The notes beneath the pieces were generated by a model. It made no database searches. It had not been told where the DNA came from and was given only the letters and a program-made list of their open reading frames with translations. Shown here piece after piece: positions 1 to 6,184 of a stretch of DNA of 14,010 nucleotides. Position 1 is the stretch's first letter, and each line of letters begins with the position of its first letter. Made by a program: the position numbers and the translations under genes. This DNA is from CAYZEZ01 sp964477295 (lineage in GTDB: Bacteria; Bacteroidota; Bacteroidia; Bacteroidales; SM23-62). The DNA lies in assembly GCA_964477295.1 (NCBI GenBank), contig CAYZEZ010000117.1:1-14010 (forward strand), read 5' to 3'.

Positions 1-2
1 TA

Positions 3-104
3 TATAATAATGCCACAACAGCCAGGCATATAAATGACCTGCTCGTCCTGAACCGAAATCTTATGTTCAACATTACCTTAGTTATAGAGAGCCTGAACCG
101 GTGA
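3..104 (+). CDS. Possible C-terminal tail of a gene entering from the left
   Basis: One plus-strand frame is open from the left edge and ends in TGA at 102-104. It gives about 33 residues, including a plausible amphipathic helix around NDLLVLNRNLMFNITLVIESLNR. The other two plus frames close within the first 33 bases. A rightward gene ending here would be convergent with the leftward transketolase. I do not recognise the family. The stretch is short enough to be chance, so the call is tentative. Confidence 0.35.
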   Translation, partial: YNNATTARHINDLLVLNRNLMFNITLVIESLNR

Positions 105-230
105 AAGTTATGATTAATTAGTTGTTTTTTAAAAGTGAAACAAAATAGTTTATTAAGACTCTGGCTTTTAATTGTTGAAAAACGGGGAAATTGGTAAGAA
201 AAGTATCATTGCATCCTCCCGAATTTGCTG

Positions 231-289
231 CACCAGGTCCTCCCGAACCTGCGCACCAGGTCCTCCCGAACCTGTGCACCAGGTCCTCC
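231..289. repeat. 23-bp tandem repeat, about 2.5 copies
   Basis: The string CACCAGGTCCTCC starts at 231, 254 and 277, an exact 23-bp period. The first two units continue with CGAACCTG. A degenerate piece (CATCCTCCCGAATTTGCTG) precedes the array at 212. It lies downstream of the transketolase stop. A leftward ORF of 87 codons across it is a by-product of the repeat and is not considered a gene. Confidence 0.8.
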
Positions 290-290
290 T

Positions 291-384
291 GTCCCGCCGT
301 GCCCCCCCGAGTGCTCGGGGGGGAGTACTCGGGATCAGGATCTAAACATTCAATAGTCAGATGCTGAGGCAAGTTCAGCATGAC
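291..384. repeat. Dispersed C-rich hairpin module, copy 1
   Basis: The module begins GTCCCGCCGTGCCCC and runs into a near-perfect hairpin at 302-323 (seven C plus GAG, 2-nt loop, CTC plus seven G). It then holds a GATCAGGATCT-type spacer and ends with a second hairpin at 361-381 (ATGCTGA / TCAGCAT) followed by GAC. The same parts recur in the same order and orientation at 7841-7949. Copy 1 lies just downstream of the transketolase stop and copy 2 between two convergent gene ends, so they may act as transcription stops, but neither has a clear T tract. Confidence 0.75.
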
Positions 385-391
385 GGTTTAT

Positions 392-2437
392 TCAGCCGCT
401 GTACTTTTCCAGGTACTGAACCGCCTTATTATAAACATTCTCAGCCGTATACCCCATCTTTTCATCCAGGACTTTATATGGGGCGGAATGTCCGAATGAT
501 TCCATTCCTATTATATAACCTTTGTCTCCGGTCAGTCCCCTTAGTGACACCGGGAGCCCGGCAGTAAGGCCAAGGATTGGTTTGCCCGGAGGTAAAACCC
601 GGTCCTGGTATTCCGCGTCCTGTTCCCTGAACAGGCCTTCTGAAATGGCAGATACTACCTGGACTTTAAGGCCTTTTCTTGATTTAAGCAGTTCTGCCCC
701 ATCGATGAGCGTTGACACTTCTGAACCATTACCAATAAGAACGATATCGGGAGATCCACCGGGTTCACCCACCACATAAGCGCCTTTTTCGGCTTTCAGC
801 GCTTCGGTAAAACGGGTTGAATCGCCTGCAGGTAAGTCGGTTATGTTTTGTCTTGAAAGGATCAGGGCCGTAGGTGTGCCCGTGTTTTCCAGCGCCATCT
901 TCCAGGCGACAGTTGTTTCGGTTGAATCAGCCGGGCGCAATACCAGCATGCTCCTGTTCCCGGAATGGTTTTTAAGTTGCTCCAACAGCCTGATCTGAGC
1001 TTCCTGTTCCACCGGCTGGTGCGTTGGTCCGTCTTCCCCCACACGGAAGGCATCATGGGTCCAGACATATTTGACAGGTAATTCCATCAGGGCAGCCAGC
1101 CGGACAGCCGGCTTCATATAGTCAGAAAAGACAAAGAATGTCCCGCATACTGGGATTACTCCACCGTGCAGGGCCATACCATTGGCTACGGCAGCCATAG
1201 TCAGCTCACTTACACCTGCCTGCAGAAAGGCGCCGGAAAAATCATCACTGGTAAAAGCCTTTGAATTTTTAAGGAAACCATCCGTTTTGTCACTGTTTGA
1301 GAGATCGGCAGAAGCAACGATCATATTCCCGACGTGTTTGGCATAATAGGCCAGTACGGTGCCGGATGCTCCCCGCGTGGCAGCGTTTTCTTTTTGTTCA
1401 ATACCTGTGTAATCAATTTCAGGTGTTTTTCCACTCAGAAAGAACTGAAGCTTCTCAGCCAGCTCAGGATTCTTTGCTTTCCATCCGGTCTCCAGGGCTT
1501 TTAACCTGGAAGCTTCTTCAGTCTTTTTCCCGGTCACCCCACTAAAATATTCTTTTACCTCCGGGAAAACCTGGAACGGATTACCCGGATCGCCACCCAG
1601 GTTATCTACAGATTTCTCAAACGAAGCCCCGGCTTTTCCCAGGGGCATTCCGTGGGTGGATATTTTTCTTTCAAACGATTCTCCATCCTCGGTAACTGCT
1701 CCTTTTCCCATAATCGTTTTACCAATTATCAGGAAGGGTTTTTTATTCTCATCCCGGGCTTCCTGCAATGCCTGGCGTATCTGACCGATATCATGGCCAT
1801 CAATGGTTTTTACCCTCCAGCCCCAGGCTTCATATTTGGCGGTAGTATTTTCTTTTGACACAGCACTGGTCCCGGTTGACAGCTGGATATTATTGGAATC
1901 ATAGAACATCACCAGGTTACCCAGTCCCAGGAATCCAGCCAGACGGCCTGCACCCTGTGATATCTCTTCCTGGATCCCCCCGTCGGAAATAAAGGTGTAG
2001 ATCGTATGCGACATCCAGTCACCAAAACGCTCCCTGAGAAATCGCTCTGCAATGGCTGCTCCTACTGCACTGGTGTGTCCCTGCCCCAGCGGTCCCGAGG
2101 TATTTTCAACACCCCTGGTTATTTCCAGTTCCGGGTGCCCGGGTGTAGGGCTGCCCCATTGCCTGAATTGTTTCAGGTCATCCGTTGAGTAGGCACCAAA
2201 CATGTGGAGGATAGAATAAAGCATCGGGGACATATGGCCCGGATCAAGAAAAAACCGGTCGCGGTTAGACCAGGCCATATCGGCCGGGTCAAACCTTAAA
2301 AATTCACTGAACAATACTGTAATAAAATCGGCGCCTCCCATGGCGCCTCCGGGATGGCCGGAACCTGCTTTTTCCACCATGGCAGCTGATAATATCCTGA
2401 TATTGTCGGCAACCCTGGTAATGATTGAATCGCTCAT
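392..2437 (-). CDS. tkt: Transketolase
   Basis: Cytoplasmic thiamine-diphosphate enzyme of the non-oxidative pentose phosphate pathway. It moves two-carbon ketol units between sugar phosphates. At 681 residues it is a full-length single-chain transketolase. Visible landmarks are GSGHPG at 25-30 (H28), DPGH with H68, GPLGQG at 115-120, the diphosphate/Mg motif SDGGIQEE (D152, E157) running to YDSNN (N182), the pyrimidine-domain glutamate E411 in GVSELTM, and GEDGPTHQPVEQ. SDG instead of GDG is, as I recall, usual for Bacteroidota. The C-terminal domain ends with SFGHSAPYKVLDEKMGYTAENV, as expected. The start is ATG at 2437. No convincing promoter was found in the repeat-rich region upstream, and the gene appears monocistronic. 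Nothing suggests truncation. Confidence 0.96.
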   Translation of the reverse strand: MSDSIITRVADNIRILSAAMVEKAGSGHPGGAMGGADFITVLFSEFLRFDPADMAWSNRDRFFLDPGHMSPMLYSILHMFGAYSTDDLKQFRQWGSPTPGHPELEITRGVENTSGPLGQGHTSAVGAAIAERFLRERFGDWMSHTIYTFISDGGIQEEISQGAGRLAGFLGLGNLVMFYDSNNIQLSTGTSAVSKENTTAKYEAWGWRVKTIDGHDIGQIRQALQEARDENKKPFLIIGKTIMGKGAVTEDGESFERKISTHGMPLGKAGASFEKSVDNLGGDPGNPFQVFPEVKEYFSGVTGKKTEEASRLKALETGWKAKNPELAEKLQFFLSGKTPEIDYTGIEQKENAATRGASGTVLAYYAKHVGNMIVASADLSNSDKTDGFLKNSKAFTSDDFSGAFLQAGVSELTMAAVANGMALHGGVIPVCGTFFVFSDYMKPAVRLAALMELPVKYVWTHDAFRVGEDGPTHQPVEQEAQIRLLEQLKNHSGNRSMLVLRPADSTETTVAWKMALENTGTPTALILSRQNITDLPAGDSTRFTEALKAEKGAYVVGEPGGSPDIVLIGNGSEVSTLIDGAELLKSRKGLKVQVVSAISEGLFREQDAEYQDRVLPPGKPILGLTAGLPVSLRGLTGDKGYIIGMESFGHSAPYKVLDEKMGYTAENVYNKAVQYLEKYSG

Positions 2438-2560
2438 TTTTTTGAATGTGTAGAGTTAATTGAAGCTATAAAATTAACAATTAGCACCGTAGTTTCAAGG
2501 CCTGGAACAAAGAAGTGAAGAGTGAAGAGTGATGGGAAAGAAAAGGATTTAAGGATTCAA

Positions 2561-2613
2561 GGGGCCGAGGGGCCGAGGGGGGTGTGAGTTTTGGGTAACA
2601 CTGAACGCTGAAC
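2561..2613 (+). repeat. Dispersed G-rich repeat, copy 1
   Basis: The 39 bases at 2561-2599 begin GGGGCCGAGGGGCCGAGG and end GTTTTGGGTAAC. They are identical to the reverse complement of 8723-8761. In both places the segment runs directly into ACTGAACGCTGAAC and is preceded by GAAGAGTGAAGAG-type sequence. The other copy carries a 4-base insertion (GGAC) at the junction. Confidence 0.9.
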
Positions 2614-2822
2614 ACTGAACGCCGAACGCCGAAATGAACGCTGAACTGAACACTGAACACTGAACACTGAACCCGGAACACGAAACGCTGAACGCCGAAC
2701 GCCGAAATGAACGCTGAACTGGACACTGAAAACTGAACACTGAACCCGGAACACGAAACGCTGAACGCTGAACGTTCCACCTTGGCAAAGGACGAAAAAC
2801 CAGGAACGATGAACAATGAACG
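2600..2822. repeat. 7-nt (TGAACRC-like) array with a 73-bp higher-order repeat
   Basis: Dozens of short variants of CTGAACG, CTGAACA and CCGAACG follow one another. Within them lie two adjacent 73-bp units, 2617-2689 and 2690-2762, that start GAACGCCGAACGCCGAAATG and end CGAAACGCT. By eye they differ at only two positions, which suggests recent tandem duplication. Looser copies (GAACGATGAACAATGAACG) continue to 2822 and touch the ychF promoter. The array is not coding. Confidence 0.85.
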
Positions 2823-2833
2823 GCCAATTCGCT

Positions 2834-2841
2834 TACCTTTG
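2834..2841 (+). promoter_or_regulatory. Putative -7 promoter element of ychF
   Basis: TACCTTTG fits the Bacteroidota -7 consensus TAnnTTTG and lies 16 bases before the chosen ychF start, implying a leader of roughly ten bases. No convincing TTG -33 element was found at the usual distance; that space is filled by the end of the TGAAC repeat array. Confidence 0.5.
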
Positions 2842-2857
2842 CATAAAAATTTTCACT

Positions 2858-3955
2858 ATGGCATTAAAATGCGGGATTGTTGGCATAGCAAATGTTGGAA
2901 AGACTACCCTGTTTAATTGTATTTCAAATACCAAAGCAGAGTCGAGCCAGTATGCCTTTACTTCAAATAAATCCAATTTAGGCATGGTCGATGTACCCGA
3001 CGAACGGTTATATACCCTTTCATCCATGGTTAAGCCGGCAAAGACTATCCCCACAACAATGGAAATTGTTGATATTCCGGGACTTACAAAGGGGTCGAGT
3101 CATGGGGAAGGGGTAGGGAACCAATTCCTGGCCGATATCCGCAATACGGATGCCCTGATCCATGTCCTCCGCTGCTTTGATGATGACAAACTGCCGCACA
3201 TTGACGGTTCGATCGACCCGGTGCGCGATATGGAAACACTCGACTTTGAACTGCAGGTGAAAGACCTGGAATCGGTCGATAAAAAGATCGAAAAGCTGGA
3301 AAAGATGGTTAAAGGCGGAGAGAAGCAGGCAAAGTCCGATATAGCTGTTCTGCGGCAATACAAAGCACACCTGGAGAATTTTCAGTCTGTGAGGACCGCA
3401 CCCCTGGATGAAAAGGCCAAAGCAGTTATCCACGACCTGGCCCTGCTTACCGCCAAACCGGTCATGTATGTCTGCAATGTTGACGAGGCATCCGTTCAAT
3501 CAGGAAACGCTTACGTCGAGCAGGTGAAAAAGGCACTTCAGGGGGAAGGCGCCGGGATCCTGGTCATTGCCGCCGGAATGGAAGCCGAAATAGCCGAACT
3601 GGAAGATCCGGATGACCGGAAAGCATTCCTTGAAGATGCAGGGCTCACAGAGCCAGGCGTGAACCGGCTGATCCGTTCAGCCTATAGTTTGCTCAACCTG
3701 ATCTCATTTTTTACGATCGGGCCGAAGGAGGTAAGGGCGTGGACGATCAGAAGGGGAATGTCGGCCCCTCAGGCTGCCGGGGCAATCCACAGCGACCTGG
3801 AAAGGGGATTCATTCGCGCCGAAGTAATCAAATACAACGATTTCATTGAACAGGGATCGGAGCATGCATGCAAAACAGCCGGTAAAATGGCAATAGAAGG
3901 GAAAAACTATATCGTATCTGATGGTGATCTCATGTATATCCGGTTTAATGTTTAA
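2858..3955 (+). CDS. ychF: YchF/Obg-family P-loop ATPase
   Basis: Ribosome-associated P-loop NTPase of the YchF (OLA1) subfamily, which prefers ATP to GTP. The 365 residues match the usual length of about 363. The ATG at 2858 gives the canonical MALKCGIVG start; an in-frame ATG at 2816 would add 14 residues read out of the promoter and repeat, so it is not used. G1 is GIANVGKTT (residues 9-17), G3 is DIPGLTKG, and the G4 position reads NVDE rather than NKxD, in line with relaxed nucleotide choice. A helical insert follows G3, and the C-terminal TGS domain ends GFIRAEVIKYNDFIE...VSDGDLMYIRFNV. The G1/G2 region (IANVGKT, QYAFTSNKSN) departs from the common LPNVGKS / NFPFCTIEPN; I recall similar forms in other Bacteroidales. 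No terminator is obvious downstream. Confidence 0.95.
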   Translation: MALKCGIVGIANVGKTTLFNCISNTKAESSQYAFTSNKSNLGMVDVPDERLYTLSSMVKPAKTIPTTMEIVDIPGLTKGSSHGEGVGNQFLADIRNTDALIHVLRCFDDDKLPHIDGSIDPVRDMETLDFELQVKDLESVDKKIEKLEKMVKGGEKQAKSDIAVLRQYKAHLENFQSVRTAPLDEKAKAVIHDLALLTAKPVMYVCNVDEASVQSGNAYVEQVKKALQGEGAGILVIAAGMEAEIAELEDPDDRKAFLEDAGLTEPGVNRLIRSAYSLLNLISFFTIGPKEVRAWTIRRGMSAPQAAGAIHSDLERGFIRAEVIKYNDFIEQGSEHACKTAGKMAIEGKNYIVSDGDLMYIRFNV

Positions 3956-4040
3956 CGTCGTGCGGAGAAAATAATTTATTCCTGAAATGAAACAGAGCCT
4001 GTCACCGATTAAATTACGCTGCTTCTATCCTCATTCTAAT

Positions 4041-4283
4041 AGTTATGTCCTGTATGCAGGACATAATAGCATAAAAAATATCCTGTATGCAGGACNNNNN
4101 NNNNNNNNNNNNNNNNNNNNNNNNNNNNNNNNNNNNNNNNNNNNNNNNNNNNNNNNNNNNNNNNNNNNNNNNNNNNNNNNNNNNNNNNNNNNNNNAGTTA
4201 TGTCCTGTATGCAGGACATAATAGCATAAAAAATATCCTGTATGCAGGACGAAATAGCATAAAAAATATCCTGTATGCAGGCC
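4041..4283. repeat. 33-bp tandem array of palindromic units
   Basis: The core CCTGTATGCAGG begins at 4049 and 4082 left of the gap and at 4204, 4237 and 4270 right of it; spacing within each side is exactly 33 bp. The core sits in the inverted repeat GTCCTG-TATG-CAGGAC (6-bp stem, 4-nt loop), and the units are joined by ATAATAGCATAAAAAATAT. The last unit is degenerate (CAGGCC). It is not a CRISPR: the linkers are conserved rather than unique. The true copy number is unknown because of the gap. The array stops about 57 bases before the peptidase start. Confidence 0.9.
4096..4195. other. Assembly gap (100 N) inside the tandem array
   Basis: Exactly 100 N, a conventional scaffolding length. The 55 bases to its left (4041-4095) are identical to the 55 bases to its right (4196-4250). 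This is what two de Bruijn contigs sharing a terminal k-mer would look like, so the gap may represent zero bases or a collapsed repeat rather than 100 real bases. Confidence 0.95.
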
Positions 4284-4339
4284 AAAACAGTACTCTGCAA
4301 AACCGTGTAAAGCACATCTCATCCCGGGTAATTTATTTA

Positions 4340-6136
4340 ATGCTGCGTATAATACAAACCTGTTACCTGGAGAAAGCAGCACTGCGAACATCTATCCTGA
4401 TCATGGCTATATCCCTGATGGCGCAGCACACAGGATTTTCACAGGTCAAATCAGAATCTGCATTGCCGGAAACCGGGAGGTTGAAATCTGCCATGGATTA
4501 CCTCGATACCCGCAAAGAGGTCTATCTCCGGATGGCAATGCCCGCCAGCCAGGATTTAACAGCCCTGTCCTCTATCGTTTCCATCGATAGGATCACCGAT
4601 GATCATATTTACCTCTACGCCGGCCGCGATGGCTTTAATGAATTTATCTCACTGAACCTCAATTACGAGGTGATGACACCTCCGTCCTTCAAAGAACATG
4701 TATCAATGTCTGACGGGAACTGGCAACCTGGCGACTGGGACGTCTACCCGACTTTCGACGATTATGTTGCTGTTATGCAGCAATTTGCGCTGGATTACCC
4801 GGATATATGCCTGCTCGACACAATCGGTTTCAGCATCAACAACCGGCCGATACTGGTGGTTAAAATATCGGACCATGTGAGCGCCGATGAACCCGAACCC
4901 GTTTTTTTCTATTCCTCTACCATGCATGGAGATGAATTAACGGGATATATGCTGATGCTCCGGTTGACCGACTACCTGCTGAAAGGATATGACAGCATCC
5001 CGAAAGTAACAGAATTAACAGATCAGCTTCAGATCTGGATCAATCCCCTTGCCAATCCGGACGGGACCTATTTCCTGGGAGACTATACGGTGAACCAGGC
5101 CACCCGGGGAAACGATGCAGGGAAAGACCTTAACCGTGATTTTCCCTGGATCCAATGGGACCAGGTTCCGGCGGATTTTTCCTGCCAGCCGGAAACACAA
5201 GCCATGATGCAGTTTATAAAAAAACATCCGCCCACGGTGTCTGCCAATTTACATACCGGAGCCGAACTGGTCAATTATCCCTGGGATGCATTGGCAAAAA
5301 GGCATGCCGATGACGAATGGTTCCGGTTTGTCAGCCGACAGTATGCCGATACCGTACAACTTCATAGCCATAGCGACCAGGCATTCGTCGATTACTTTAC
5401 GCAGGAAGATAATGGCATTACCAACGGTAACGACTGGTATTATGCTCCCGGCACGCGCCAGGATTTTGTCACATATTACCTGAATGGCAGGGAGGTGACC
5501 CTTGAGCTTAGCCTGGATAAGGCTCCCCCCGCCCGTCAATTGCCTTTTTTCTGGGAATATAACTTCAGGTCGCTGTTGAATTATATGGAGCAATGTATGT
5601 ATGGTTTCAGGGGCACCGTCACCGATCAGCAATCCGGTGATCCCGTCCGGTCAAGGATAACCGTTGTTGATCACGACAAAGACCGGTCGTACGTGTATTC
5701 AGATAGTGTATCGGGTCAATATTTCAGGCCAATCAGGGGAGGTACCTATGATCTTGAATTCACTGCTCCCGGGTACTTTGATAAAAGGATGGATAATCTT
5801 CTGATCTCAGATTTCATGGCCGCTGAGATAGATGTACAGCTGGAAAAACACCAAACATCCATTGAGGATAATAATCAGAACGACTTGATTATTAACCTGT
5901 TGTCCAATCCGTTCAATGAATCACTCATAGCCTCTGTCACATCCGGCCGGCAGCTTACCGCATGCTATTACCTGGTTGACCTGTATGGCCGGCAGGTAAC
6001 ACATCCCGTGAAAACAGTCCTGCAAACAGGTAATAACCCGATACGAATCGATGCATCCGGTCTCAGTCCGGGTTATTATGTATTACACCTCACCACCCCA
6101 TCCCGCGAAATAAATACGATTGTGGTCAAAATGTAA
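4340..6136 (+). CDS. Secreted M14 zinc carboxypeptidase with type IX sorting domain
   Basis: Predicted extracellular metallocarboxypeptidase of 598 residues. An N-terminal signal region (hydrophobic TSILIMAISLMA at 17-28, likely cleavage near GFSQ) precedes a spacer. The M14 domain starts near residue 135: zinc ligands H196 and E199 (MHGDE), substrate-binding R266 in LNRDF, third ligand H305 in NLHTGAE, and catalytic E389 in VTLELS. PPARQLPFFWEYN after it resembles the carboxypeptidase D/N branch. A transthyretin-like carboxypeptidase regulatory domain covers about 422-508. The last 80 or so residues (LLSNPFN, YLVDLYGRQV, LSPGYYVLHL, VVKM end) fit a type A C-terminal sorting domain for type IX secretion. 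Substrate preference cannot be read. The ATG at 4340 is kept because the next ATG (4403) would cut into the signal peptide. Confidence 0.92.
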   Translation: MLRIIQTCYLEKAALRTSILIMAISLMAQHTGFSQVKSESALPETGRLKSAMDYLDTRKEVYLRMAMPASQDLTALSSIVSIDRITDDHIYLYAGRDGFNEFISLNLNYEVMTPPSFKEHVSMSDGNWQPGDWDVYPTFDDYVAVMQQFALDYPDICLLDTIGFSINNRPILVVKISDHVSADEPEPVFFYSSTMHGDELTGYMLMLRLTDYLLKGYDSIPKVTELTDQLQIWINPLANPDGTYFLGDYTVNQATRGNDAGKDLNRDFPWIQWDQVPADFSCQPETQAMMQFIKKHPPTVSANLHTGAELVNYPWDALAKRHADDEWFRFVSRQYADTVQLHSHSDQAFVDYFTQEDNGITNGNDWYYAPGTRQDFVTYYLNGREVTLELSLDKAPPARQLPFFWEYNFRSLLNYMEQCMYGFRGTVTDQQSGDPVRSRITVVDHDKDRSYVYSDSVSGQYFRPIRGGTYDLEFTAPGYFDKRMDNLLISDFMAAEIDVQLEKHQTSIEDNNQNDLIINLLSNPFNESLIASVTSGRQLTACYYLVDLYGRQVTHPVKTVLQTGNNPIRIDASGLSPGYYVLHLTTPSREINTIVVKM

Positions 6137-6154
6137 AATCCCTGTTGGTTTTAT

Positions 6155-6162
6155 TATATTTG
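6155..6162 (+). promoter_or_regulatory. Putative -7 promoter element of the phosphatase homologue
   Basis: TATATTTG matches the Bacteroidota TAnnTTTG consensus. It lies 22 bases before the preferred start at 6185 and 7 bases before the alternative ATG at 6170, which would then be at or next to the transcription start. This supports 6185 and suggests that the gene is transcribed separately from the peptidase upstream. No clear -33 TTG was found. Confidence 0.5.
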
Positions 6163-6184
6163 CAGCCGTATGATTTGCAAAGCG

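Larger units (their letters stand above)
2438..2857. other. Intergenic region between divergent tkt and ychF
   Basis: No gene is supported over these 420 bases. The first 75 bases are A/T-rich and should hold the transketolase promoter, though no clear TAnnTTTG was found on the minus strand. From about 2510 to 2822 the sequence is low-complexity: GAAGTGAAGAGTG-type repeats, a G-rich GGGGCCGAGG duplication at 2561-2580, and the TGAACGC/TGAACAC array. The last 40 bases carry the ychF promoter. Minus-strand ORFs here of 65-111 codons translate to repetitive FSVQCSVFS-like peptides and are repeat artefacts. Confidence 0.8.
3956..4339. other. Intergenic region between ychF and the M14 peptidase
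   Basis: No gene is supported. The 384 bases hold about 85 bases of unremarkable A/T-rich sequence, the 33-bp palindromic array (4041-4283) split by a 100-N gap, and about 55 bases that should contain the peptidase promoter. The only promoter-like string there is TAATTTAT just before the ATG at 4340, which is too close to that start to be convincing. Open frames through the Ns on both strands are artefacts of the repeat. Confidence 0.7.

Noticed and set aside
118..381. Leftward ORF of 87 codons downstream of tkt
   Set aside because: It runs through the 23-bp repeat and the hairpin module; the peptide (repeated VHRFGRTWCAGSGG-like text) reflects the DNA repeat, not a protein family.
2518..2597. 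G-rich stretch as a possible G-quadruplex
   Set aside because: G runs of four to six occur in GGGGCCGAGG repeats, but the spacing and function cannot be supported by reading alone; it is better described as part of the dispersed repeat.
2481..2827. Three overlapping leftward ORFs giving FSVQCSVFS-type peptides
   Set aside because: A 7-nt repeat that lacks stop codons keeps several frames open. The peptides are low-complexity and none has an independent start signal.
2816..2857. Extended ychF start at the upstream ATG
   Set aside because: The 14 extra residues are encoded by the repeat tail and promoter element; family members start at MALKCG.
3020..3499. Antisense ORFs of 87-159 codons inside ychF
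   Set aside because: They are shadow frames of a strongly conserved gene, with no recognisable motifs.
4041..4283. Possible CRISPR array
   Set aside because: Spacing is a constant 33 bp with conserved linkers; there are no unique spacers and no cas genes nearby.
3987..4391. ORFs on both strands through the 100-N gap, with an 11-residue repeat (CIQDIFYAIMS)
   Set aside because: The frames depend on N being read as coding, and the 33-bp period (11 codons) explains the peptide repeat.
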